Source of the DNA: Lachnoclostridium sp. UBA3262
Lineage (GTDB): Bacteria > Bacillota > Clostridia > Lachnospirales > Lachnospiraceae
Assembly (NCBI GenBank): GCA_002362575.1
Contig: DEUM01000065.1
Span: 1-56,640 of the forward strand
Direction of reading: 5' to 3'
DNA length: 56,640 nucleotides
Made by a program: the position numbers and the translations under genes. How positions within the stretch are numbered: the first letter of the stretch is position 1; every line of letters begins with the position of its first letter. The notes beneath the pieces were generated by a model that did no database searches, was not told the origin of the DNA, and saw only the letters and a program-made list of their open reading frames with translations. This document shows, piece by piece, positions 1 through 7,656 of this stretch.

Positions 1-71
1 ATTATAACATAAAAAAATACTTTTTTCTGCTTTCTGGTACAATTCGCACCTTTTTTGGTACAATTTGCACC
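1..71 (-). promoter_or_regulatory. Candidate activator site with paired direct repeats upstream of a TATAAT box
   Basis: On the plus strand two near-identical copies, TACAATTCGCACC (38-50) and TACAATTTGCACC (59-71), are spaced exactly 21 bp apart and each is preceded by GG. Read on the minus strand, a perfect TATAAT (1-6) lies 29 nt downstream of the repeats, so they would drive a leftward gene outside the window. Two repeats two helical turns apart, ahead of a -10 without a clear -35, is the layout of LytTR-type activators (AgrA/ComE family). The regulator identity is inferred. A sibling element lies at 17363-17433. Confidence 0.5.
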
Positions 72-95
72 TCGTCTTTCATTTTGGGGCATATT

Positions 96-3000
96 TCATC
101 CTACCTTTACCTTCACTTTTTTAGACAGACCATTCTGCGCTATACAATATACCGTACAGTTACCGCATTTTTTCCCGGTAATGACTCCCTTTTTAGATAC
201 CTTTGCAACAAACGAATTTGATGAGACATAACGCACCTTTTTCTCTGCCTTTTTTATCTTTTTCCCTTTTACCTTCACACGAAGCCGGATTTTCTTACCG
301 GATTTCACACTCACAAGTGACCGCTTTACCCATACCTTTAAAGGATTACCATATTTCCCTCCCTTTGTCCTGCTATAGACAGGCAGGGATTTGGATAGGA
401 TTGCACGCTTCCCACCAATATTTTTATACGCTGTGACATAATATTTATATTGTCTTCCCTTCTTTAACCTTTTATGTCTCCACTTGCCTGCCTTTTTTCT
501 CAGTGTCTGAAGTCGTTTATATTTCCCATTATATTTTGCTCCATATATTTCGTATCCGTCTGCCGACTTAACCGAGTTCCAGCGAATCGTCTGTGAATTT
601 TTGCCGGAAGACACCTTGCAAAGAAGCAGTTTAGAAACTTTATCTTCCGGTGCTGCTGTCCGTTCTGGTGTCGGTGTCGGTGCTAATGTCGGTGCTGCTG
701 TCGGTGCTACTGTCGGTACCAGACTTGGCGTCGGTGTTGCCGTCGGTACTGCTGTCGGTGCTGCCGTCGGTGCTACTGTCGGTGCTACCGTCGGTGCTGC
801 TGTCGGTGCTACTGTCGGTACCAGACTTGGCGTCGGTGTTGCCGTCGGTGCTACTGTCGGTGCCGGACTTGGCGTCGGGCCAGCACCATAAATAGATTCT
901 CTGAAGTCCTGTGTCTGGAATAAATATGCTTTAAATATTTCCTGTTTCAACCGCTCAACCTCTGTCGCCTGTGCACGAATATTGTTATTCCCCTCCGGCA
1001 ATGCATTGACATTTACTAAATCACTCTCTACTGCCTCTTTCATCAGCAAACGCAGTTTTTCAAAGTTATCAATTGTAACGGACTGGTTTTTCCACGTAAT
1101 AGTAACTGGCTTTAATTCATTGATTTTTTCAATTCTTCTCTGAAACATCGCTTTCTTAAACTCTGCCATCGTCTCATAAGTACCGCCAAATATATTCTTC
1201 AGTACATATTGATCGGACAAGATTGTCTGGTCTGATTTGGCAGATTCTTTATACTGATTGGATATGTAAGGAACCATGCCGTTATAATATCCATATTCAG
1301 CAAGCAGTTCAAACGCCTGCCGACGTATCGTGACATCCCCACTAACACCAAAGTCATTTTGTACCCCGGCATAGTTAGCGCTAAAGAGTGGCACAACATA
1401 ATAACCATTTCTCGCCATAGTTCCAGTTGTCTTTGTGCCATTTACCTCATAACGAGATACGATAATACTGTTGCGTATCAGATCATCAATGTTGTTCAGC
1501 TCCTCCGCCTCATCCAAGGTCAGTTCCCTTACCGAATCCAGATTATGTCTGGAGCCTTCGTCTCCCTGATTAGTCCTATTCTCTGGATCCTCAATCTGCT
1601 CGAGTTTGTGAAACCATTTTCTTTTCTCTTGTGTACTTTTCGTAAGCATAACATCTGCTTCTGTATAATCCAGTGTATAAATGACATCCATGATGCCACT
1701 CATGTAACTCTGTAAATCTGTTTCATCCTGAAACCGCTCAGGCACGGCATTATGATAGCGGTCGCTAACGGTCAGACGATTATAAATCAGATTCAGATTA
1801 AAGGCAGGCGGATCATTCAGCTGATAAGGTTCAAACATCCCCCTCGGATAAACCTCTGCCAGCATGCCGTCACGTGAACCGTACCCAGCCAGCATTACTT
1901 CGGAAACAAGCAGATGCGTCAATTCATGAGCATACGTTGCAAATCCCCGTTCTGTCAACGCCTTGGATACATAGTAACGGATACCCGTACCTTCCGCCAC
2001 ACCGTCTGCAAACATATAGGTACCATATAATTTCAGAGGAGCAAAAAATTCCCTGACGCCCCGGGCGGAATTCTCGCCAAATTTATCGGACCATTGAACC
2101 GTCGAATCGGAATCAATCCTCAAACTATCCAAAACAATACGGTTAGACGAGAGCAGCCCCTTCTTTTCCGGTTTTGCAATACGGTGCCAGAGGTCGATAA
2201 AAGCCCTCTGTTGTTCAGCAGCCTGTTCCAACTGCTGCCGGAACTTTTCACGTAATTCTCCGTAACGTGTCGGATCCGTTTCCCTTAAATTCCTGTCTAT
2301 ATAACAATCTACTATTCCATATGTAATCGTTGCAGAGTTAGCAATAACATAAACACTGTCCTCTGACACAGTAAGCAGCGGCAGAATATAGGCGCGGGAA
2401 ACCGTATCATCATATAGCCTTCTGTATAGTCCAGTACTCCTGCTGTCCCATGAGGATGATTTCTCCAGTATATATGCGCGGCTCTCCTGTAAGAACCACT
2501 CGTCCAGCGATGTGTCCGGCATCCACTTTTGCCTGTTTTCTTCCAAAAATTTTTCCAGTGTCGGAGAGGAGGTGACTGACCAAAACAGCTTCCGATAACC
2601 GAATACATTGGCATTATTCGTAAGCTTTAATGTATCTCCTCCGGCATTTCCAATTTCGATCAGCCAATCCAGAACATCTACCTGAACGCCGTATGAACCC
2701 GGCTCATAAAGGAGAACATCCTTAATATTATGTCCTCCCATATCAAAGTCATACAGTCTCTCAAGATAGGTCAGTCCCAATAACAGTTTTTCTTTATTTT
2801 GCTGTATTTTATCAGTAAAAAAATCCACCCCTTTATTTTCTGCACCAGCGGTATTGTCAATCACTCTCTGTATAATCTCTCCAATTTCTGCCTGTACATT
2901 TGTAAATGCCTCCCCAAAAGACATCACCTTTACATTATCCTGATTCAGTTCATTCACTGCTTGTTCGTCACTTATATCTACCGGACTCTTTCCCTCCCGT

Positions 3001-3224
3001 CTGGCAATCTCTGTTTTCTTATTCAGTTGTTCAGACAAAGTATACCGGGATGGCGCCAGCAGCTGCCCTATCGTCACATCATTTTCGTAATCAACCGCCT
3101 GCAGAACCTCCGTTATATTCTTACTTACCGTTTCTCCACAGCTCGCCGCAGAAGAAATAACAGATGGTACAAACAACATCATCATAAAAGATAAGAATGT
3201 TACTGCTATTTTTATATTTTTCAT
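96..3224 (-). CDS. Secreted M26-like zinc metalloprotease with Pro/Thr linker and Fn3-Big2 tail
   Basis: A 1042-residue exported protein. Residues 1-27 form a signal peptide. The zinc site is HELTH (His433, Glu434, His437) with Glu457 twenty residues beyond the second His, inside a TERGFATYAHELTH...GYGSRDG context that resembles the C-terminal domain of IgA1/ZmpB-type M26 peptidases. A low-complexity Pro/Thr/Ala/Val linker follows at about 785-850, then an Fn3-like module (WNSVKSADGYEIY) and a C-terminal Big2-like module very rich in lysine. There is no LPXTG motif, so wall retention is probably non-covalent. The start has GGAGGACGGGGG directly upstream, and a consensus promoter precedes it. 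The likely role is cleavage of host or neighbouring surface proteins. The substrate is unknown. Confidence 0.75.
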   Translation of the reverse strand: MKNIKIAVTFLSFMMMLFVPSVISSAASCGETVSKNITEVLQAVDYENDVTIGQLLAPSRYTLSEQLNKKTEIARREGKSPVDISDEQAVNELNQDNVKVMSFGEAFTNVQAEIGEIIQRVIDNTAGAENKGVDFFTDKIQQNKEKLLLGLTYLERLYDFDMGGHNIKDVLLYEPGSYGVQVDVLDWLIEIGNAGGDTLKLTNNANVFGYRKLFWSVTSSPTLEKFLEENRQKWMPDTSLDEWFLQESRAYILEKSSSWDSRSTGLYRRLYDDTVSRAYILPLLTVSEDSVYVIANSATITYGIVDCYIDRNLRETDPTRYGELREKFRQQLEQAAEQQRAFIDLWHRIAKPEKKGLLSSNRIVLDSLRIDSDSTVQWSDKFGENSARGVREFFAPLKLYGTYMFADGVAEGTGIRYYVSKALTERGFATYAHELTHLLVSEVMLAGYGSRDGMLAEVYPRGMFEPYQLNDPPAFNLNLIYNRLTVSDRYHNAVPERFQDETDLQSYMSGIMDVIYTLDYTEADVMLTKSTQEKRKWFHKLEQIEDPENRTNQGDEGSRHNLDSVRELTLDEAEELNNIDDLIRNSIIVSRYEVNGTKTTGTMARNGYYVVPLFSANYAGVQNDFGVSGDVTIRRQAFELLAEYGYYNGMVPYISNQYKESAKSDQTILSDQYVLKNIFGGTYETMAEFKKAMFQRRIEKINELKPVTITWKNQSVTIDNFEKLRLLMKEAVESDLVNVNALPEGNNNIRAQATEVERLKQEIFKAYLFQTQDFRESIYGAGPTPSPAPTVAPTATPTPSLVPTVAPTAAPTVAPTVAPTAAPTAVPTATPTPSLVPTVAPTAAPTLAPTPTPERTAAPEDKVSKLLLCKVSSGKNSQTIRWNSVKSADGYEIYGAKYNGKYKRLQTLRKKAGKWRHKRLKKGRQYKYYVTAYKNIGGKRAILSKSLPVYSRTKGGKYGNPLKVWVKRSLVSVKSGKKIRLRVKVKGKKIKKAEKKVRYVSSNSFVAKVSKKGVITGKKCGNCTVYCIAQNGLSKKVKVKVG
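691..852. repeat. 102-bp-spaced tandem repeat encoding the Pro/Thr linker
   Basis: The segment 691-748 recurs at 793-850 with a period of 102 bp (34 codons). It lies in a wider array of 6- and 12-bp GTCGGTGCT-like units. On the coding strand it encodes repeats of the APTVAPT/PTPSLVPT type. All units are multiples of three, so slippage would change linker length without a frameshift. Confidence 0.85.
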
Positions 3225-3293
3225 CCCCCGTCCTCCTCTTGCATGATATAGTTAAACACTAAAGAATCCTTGAAAACTAATTTCTTTCTCTTA

Positions 3294-3322
3294 ATTATAA
3301 AATCTTAATGATACTGTGTCAA
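3294..3322 (-). promoter_or_regulatory. Consensus sigma-A promoter of the metalloprotease gene
   Basis: On the minus strand TTGACA (3317-3322), a 17-bp spacer and TATAAT (3294-3299) match the vegetative consensus perfectly. The -10 lies about 70 nt upstream of the start codon at 3224. This is one of the strongest promoters in the window and implies high basal expression. Confidence 0.85.
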
Positions 3323-3365
3323 ATAATATTTTCGTCACGGGAAATTATTGTAACATCCAGACCTC

Positions 3366-4943
3366 TCATACCTTTACTAACTCTATCCCCTCCTTCTTGC
3401 CAAGGTTACGGCTATATTTCTTGCTGACCGGATTGTTCCAGTGTTCATGTACTCCAAGATTTTTTACCCTTTTTTTATTGCCATTTTTATATACGCTTCC
3501 TGACGGTGCTTTCTTTACCAGCGCAGCCTCATGGAGATAGTTCTCCACGGTAGGATTATTTTTCAGACTGTCATTTTCTTCTGTCACTGTCGGCTCATTC
3601 ATCAAAAAATCTGCGCCAACAGAATCAATCGCCACCGGATCCTGGGAGACAAAAATACTGGAGGTATAATGCCCATTAAACGGGCTCTGTTTCCACCTTG
3701 CATTGCTGCCCGTAATATCATCCCCCTCCGATGTGGCACAGATAAGGGCATCCAGCATATACAATACCGTCTTATCCCCCAGCTCATAGTTTGCCATCAA
3801 ATCCACCAGCGGACTATAGACTTTCATCTTATCCATAGTGAGAAACTGATGAAGGTTCGCTCCCTCCGGCGGACGCATTTCATTCCCATTGATAAAAGAG
3901 CCAAAGTGATTTTTACCACAAAGAGTAATTCCGTAACTGTGTCCTTTCAGATTGGCAAAATTGATGACATACTCTGCTCTTGTCACACAGGTCGGCAGAT
4001 AATTCACTGCACCGCGAAAGGAACGTGACCAGTGAACCGGCTTTTTCTTGTTTGCCACACCATTATTTCTACCTACAAAATGAACGCCTTTCAGCTTTCC
4101 TTTTGTACACATATCAACCATATAGACAGGAAAAATACGTGACACATCATATACCGTAATATCCGAAGGCGCAACGCCGGCATCCTCCACCAGAGAAATG
4201 AGAAGTGCTTTCAGTAGTACCGGATTCGTATAACTCATTTTTGTCTCCCCACTGTTATCGTTATCAAATACGCCGGAACCATTGATATTCGCCTTGATTG
4301 CTATCTTCTCTCCCTTTTTGTATTTTCTTTTCCCTTTCCCTCGTCTATTGTTCTGCGCCTGAAAAAGCTTCTTCCATCCTGTCTTGACCTTTTTGGTTCC
4401 TCCTAAGGAGGCAATGCTTTTGCGAAGCATTTTTGTTATAACCTTTTCATCGAAATGCTTTGTCTTCCACCAGTATCCTTTCCCATTCCATTTGACGGAT
4501 TTCAGGTTATGGCTCCATACAACTCTGCCCGGCTTAGCTCCAATGCCTTTCCCATATGGACTGTGCTTTGGGTAAATCTGCTTATTGTTTTTTACCTTTA
4601 CTACGGTCTTTAGTTTTTTCGTAATATTCTCTTTGCCCTTTTTATAGGCAATCTTACAGATAACCACGGTGTTTCCTTTCTTCATTCCGGTTATAACACC
4701 TTTTTTTACTCTCGCAATCTTTTTATTTTTGCTGCTCCACGAAACCTTTGCTCCAGAAGGTTTATTCTTTACTTCAATTTTTGAGGTAATGCCCCTCTTT
4801 ATGCTGACTTTAGTTTTATTAAGTGCAATCCTGTTTGCTTTACATTCTATCCACACACCGGGTTCAGAAGTCAATGGCAACAGCATTGCAAACACTAATA
4901 AAACAGCTACCAGTCGTAACATTATCATTTTTTTATCTTTCAT
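3366..4943 (-). CDS. Secreted DUF362 protein with N-terminal Big2 domain
   Basis: A 525-residue protein. An N-terminal hydrophobic segment (about 7-27, signal peptide or anchor) is followed by a Big2 bacterial Ig-like domain (about 36-117, VSWSSKNKKIARVKKGVITG). From about 200 to 460 it has a DUF362-type domain (AIKANINGSGVFDND, TNPVLLKALL, NFANLKGHSYGITLCGKNHFG). DUF362 proteins are often linked to Fe-S or redox chemistry, but this copy has no ferredoxin CxxCxxC cluster and its function is unknown. The start follows GGGGG with a 6-nt gap. It lies 34 nt after the broken alcohol dehydrogenase and no separate promoter is evident, so read-through from that locus is possible. Confidence 0.75.
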   Translation of the reverse strand: MKDKKMIMLRLVAVLLVFAMLLPLTSEPGVWIECKANRIALNKTKVSIKRGITSKIEVKNKPSGAKVSWSSKNKKIARVKKGVITGMKKGNTVVICKIAYKKGKENITKKLKTVVKVKNNKQIYPKHSPYGKGIGAKPGRVVWSHNLKSVKWNGKGYWWKTKHFDEKVITKMLRKSIASLGGTKKVKTGWKKLFQAQNNRRGKGKRKYKKGEKIAIKANINGSGVFDNDNSGETKMSYTNPVLLKALLISLVEDAGVAPSDITVYDVSRIFPVYMVDMCTKGKLKGVHFVGRNNGVANKKKPVHWSRSFRGAVNYLPTCVTRAEYVINFANLKGHSYGITLCGKNHFGSFINGNEMRPPEGANLHQFLTMDKMKVYSPLVDLMANYELGDKTVLYMLDALICATSEGDDITGSNARWKQSPFNGHYTSSIFVSQDPVAIDSVGADFLMNEPTVTEENDSLKNNPTVENYLHEAALVKKAPSGSVYKNGNKKRVKNLGVHEHWNNPVSKKYSRNLGKKEGIELVKV

Positions 4944-4977
4944 TCGAATCCCCCTTCTTTATTTTTTTCTCTATTCA

Positions 4978-6083
4978 TTACAGGCACATCTGATAAATTT
5001 TTTCTACATCCTCCGTCTTCAGATTCGCCGGTCCCGTTATCACACCGCCCATGCAGGCATGCTCTGCCATATCTTTAAAGTGCGTATCATCAATATCCAG
5101 CTCCGACAAAGTAGCTTTTAATCCTAATGTCCCAAAACAGAAATCCGACACTGCCGCAATTGCTTTCTTTGCCCCATCCATCGTCTCAAGTCCTTCTTCC
5201 ACTCCAAACACCTTTGTACCAAGACGATAAATCGCAGGTGCTGTATTTTCGTTCAAAATGTATGTCAGCCAGCGTGGCGTCACAATGGCAAGCCCGTGTC
5301 CATGCGTGATGTCATAGTATTCAGCGCCACAGAAGATGCCCACATCAGATTTGCCCTTGCCTCATAGTTTTCCGGCTCTTTCATGGCAACCGGCGTCCAT
5401 TTAACGACGGTACGCATTACGGCTTCCTGAAGTTCCAAAACCATATCAAAGGTAGCGTCCCCGGCCAGATAATAATTGTCCAGAACATGATTGAAAATAT
5501 CAAAAGCTCCACATACTGTCTGGTATGTTGGCAGGGAATAACTATACTCCGGATTCTCAAATGCCACCCTCGGAATCAGTGCGTCTCCACCCAATCCGAT
5601 TTTTTCATTCGTATCCATGTTAGAAATAACTGCCCATGCATCCATCTCAGAACCGGTTGCCGCATTGGTGAGAACAGCAACGACAGGAAGCGCCTGCATT
5701 ACCCAAGTACCGCCCGATACCAGCGGCCATACATCCCCATCCTCAGTCAGGGCAGCGGCAGCAACTCCTTTGGCGCAATCAATGGTAGAACCGCCTCCCA
5801 CAGCAAGGATAACTTCAATGTTTTCCTTCTTGCATATTGCCGCACCTTTATTTGCCGTAGAATGTCTCGGATTTGGCTCAACTCCAGAGAGTTCAAAAAA
5901 CTCAATGTCATTCTCTTTCATAAGGCCTGTCACCGTATCATATAGTCCATTTTTCTTGATAGAACCACCGCCATACACCAAAAGCACCTTTTTCCCGAAC
6001 TTCAGTAATTCCTCCGGTAAATGCTCCATCTGGTTTTTTCCGAAATAAACCTTATCCGGGTTGTGAAAAATAAAATCATTCAT
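4978..6083 (-). pseudogene. Iron-containing alcohol dehydrogenase, broken by an out-of-frame internal deletion
   Basis: The N-terminal part (start ATG at 6083, GGAGGA seven nt upstream) is a classic NAD(P)-dependent group III Fe-alcohol dehydrogenase of the YugJ/BdhA type. It has the GGGS nucleotide motif (96-99) and metal ligands Asp195 and His199. After WASSVALN, near 5326, the reading frame changes and resumes as YYDITHGHGLAIVTPRW, with its stop at 4978. In intact relatives about 22-24 residues separate these segments, including the third iron ligand in the HPMEHELSA region. These residues are absent, and the missing length is not a multiple of three. The first-frame product stops at 5280. 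The enzyme cannot bind iron normally, so it is a recent pseudogene. Confidence 0.85.
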
Positions 6084-6194
6084 GTTTCTTTCCTCCATTC
6101 ATTTTTTCTTTTTTCATTGCATAAACCAGATAGTCGAGGCAGTCTACCCTGTTCTGGCTTTCATGTAATGAGTCTATTATTTCATTATAAACCG

Positions 6195-6223
6195 TTGACT
6201 CCCCTGTCGCTAATAGTTATAAT
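6195..6223 (+). promoter_or_regulatory. Sigma-A promoter of the lysR-type gene
   Basis: TTGACT (6195-6200), a 17-bp spacer and a perfect TATAAT (6218-6223) face the LysR-type gene that starts at 6315. This leaves a leader of roughly 85 nt. On the other strand the divergent dehydrogenase has a TATAAT-like box but no good -35, as expected for a LysR-activated gene. Confidence 0.75.
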
Positions 6224-6225
6224 TT

Positions 6226-6237
6226 ATATCATGATAT
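6226..6237. promoter_or_regulatory. Palindromic candidate LysR operator
   Basis: ATATCATGATAT is a perfect 12-bp palindrome between the divergent genes, directly downstream of the lysR -10. LysR proteins bind dyads of the T-N11-A type, and a site here would allow autorepression and divergent activation. Assignment rests on position and symmetry only. Confidence 0.45.
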
Positions 6238-6255
6238 GAATTTTAGGAATATCTT

Positions 6256-6282
6256 GCTGTTCATTATATATAGATGAACAGC
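6256..6282. repeat. Perfect 9-bp inverted repeat in the lysR leader
   Basis: GCTGTTCAT (6256-6264) and ATGAACAGC (6274-6282) are exact inverted copies around a 9-bp A/T loop. They lie 33 nt before the lysR start. It could be a second regulator-binding dyad or an RNA hairpin in the leader. No U-tract follows, so it is not a terminator. Confidence 0.6.
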
Positions 6283-6314
6283 AATAACCAACATACAGGA
6301 GACGAGGTGACTAG

Positions 6315-7084
6315 ATGGAGCTGAAAACAATGAGATATTTTCTGACCGTCGCCAGAGAAGAAAATATGACTCGTGCAACAGAACTTCTGCATGTAACCCA
6401 GCCTACGCTTTCCAAGCAGCTAAAAATGCTGGAGGAGGAACTTGGCAAAAAACTGTTTGTCCGCCACAGTTTCAGTATTCAGCTTACAGAAGAAGGAATT
6501 CTGTTACGCAAGCGGGCAGAGGATTTAATACAGATGGCAGACAAAATATGGGCAGAATTTCTCTCCCTCGATGATGTACTCGGCGGCGAGGTATATTTTG
6601 GATTGGCAGAATCTTATCAGATTCGATATCTTGCCGCTGAAATTAAGATATTCAAAAACTCCTATCCCGATTTTCATTACCACATCACTAGTGGAGATAC
6701 GGAACAGGTCACAGAAAAACTGGATAAGGGCGTGATTGATTTCGCCGTATTAGCGGAAGAACCGAATACATCAAAATACCATTATCTGACGTTTCCGGAA
6801 GTAGATTTATGGGGCGTTATCATGCCGGAGTACTGTCCTCTGGCAGAGAAAAAGACAATCCGTGCCGATGATTTAACCGGACTTCCCTTATTCTGTTCTG
6901 AACAGGGCTGGGATATCTCCTGACTCTCGAACACCTGATTGATACAAGCCCTGGCAGCGGACTTGTATTCCGTCCGCTCGCGCCAAGGCTTGAGACAAAA
7001 ATATACTTAATCTGGAAAAAATATCAGGTATTTACTCCCATTGCAGAAAAGCTGCTTGAACGGCTAAAGGAACGGTTTCAATAG
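6315..7084 (+). pseudogene. LysR-family regulator, broken by an out-of-frame internal deletion
   Basis: The first 200 residues are a normal LysR protein. They have an N-terminal winged HTH (MELKTMRYFLTVAREENMT, VTQPTLSKQLKMLEEELG) and the first part of the effector domain. The frame ends at 6923. The C-terminal segment continues in another frame, from GYLLTLEHLIDTSPGSG to a stop at 7082-7084. Relatives have about 35-40 residues between CSEQGW and GYLLT that are missing here, with a length not divisible by three. The junction lies at about 6906-6911. It is divergent from the similarly broken dehydrogenase, probably its former target. The truncated product keeps the DNA-binding domain and most of the first effector subdomain. 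Confidence 0.85.
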
Positions 7085-7113
7085 TGATATCTCCCGTCAG
7101 TTTTTTACGCAGA

Positions 7114-7656
7114 TTAGTAATTCTCTGCATGCACTTCGAAATAACTCTGCGGATGATTGCAGGTAGGGCATACATCCGGCGCTTTCGTTCCCACAACAAT
7201 GTGACCACAATTGCGGCACTCCCATACCTTCACTTCACTCTTTTCAAATACGGAGGCAGTCTCCACATTCTTCAGTAAAGCACGGTATCTCTCCTCGTGA
7301 TGCTTTTCAATCTCACCTACAAGCCTGAACTTTGCTGCCAATTCCGGGAATCCTTCCTCCTCTGCCGTCTTGGCGAAATTCTCATACATATCCGTCCATT
7401 CATAGTTTTCGCCATCTGCGGCAGCGGAAAGATTTTCCTTTGTGTCGCCGATTCCACTCAGCTCTTTGAACCACATTTTCGCATGCTCTTTTTCATTATC
7501 TGCTGTTTTTAAAAACAATGAGGCAATCTGCTCGTAACCTTCCTTCTTGGCTACCGATGCAAAATAGGTGTACTTATTTCTCGCCTGTGATTCTCCGGCA
7601 AAAGCCGCCTCCAGATTCTTCTCTGTTTTTGTTCCTGCATACTTTGTTTGTTTCAT
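7114..7656 (-). CDS. rbr: Rubrerythrin, candidate internal translation start within the fusion
   Basis: The in-frame ATG at 7656 is the usual rubrerythrin N terminus (MKQTKYAGTKTEKNL) and would give a 180-residue protein, the normal family size. AAGGAGG (7665-7671) with 8-nt spacing is an ideal ribosome-binding site, yet it is read as codons of the fusion (KEE in IIKEEENM). The ancestral arrangement was probably two cistrons whose first stop codon was lost. Both products may be made. This entry overlaps the full-length fusion by design. Confidence 0.5.
   Translation of the reverse strand: MKQTKYAGTKTEKNLEAAFAGESQARNKYTYFASVAKKEGYEQIASLFLKTADNEKEHAKMWFKELSGIGDTKENLSAAADGENYEWTDMYENFAKTAEEEGFPELAAKFRLVGEIEKHHEERYRALLKNVETASVFEKSEVKVWECRNCGHIVVGTKAPDVCPTCNHPQSYFEVHAENY

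Noticed and set aside
691..852. Possible CRISPR array
   Set aside because: The repeats are in-frame coding units without unique spacers and have no adjacent cas genes.
601..895. Plus-strand open frames across the Pro/Thr repeat
   Set aside because: They are antisense shadows of the low-complexity repeat and have no ribosome site or protein-like composition.
5280..5345. Programmed frameshift in the alcohol dehydrogenase
   Set aside because: About 22-24 residues including an iron ligand are physically missing, which frameshifting cannot restore.
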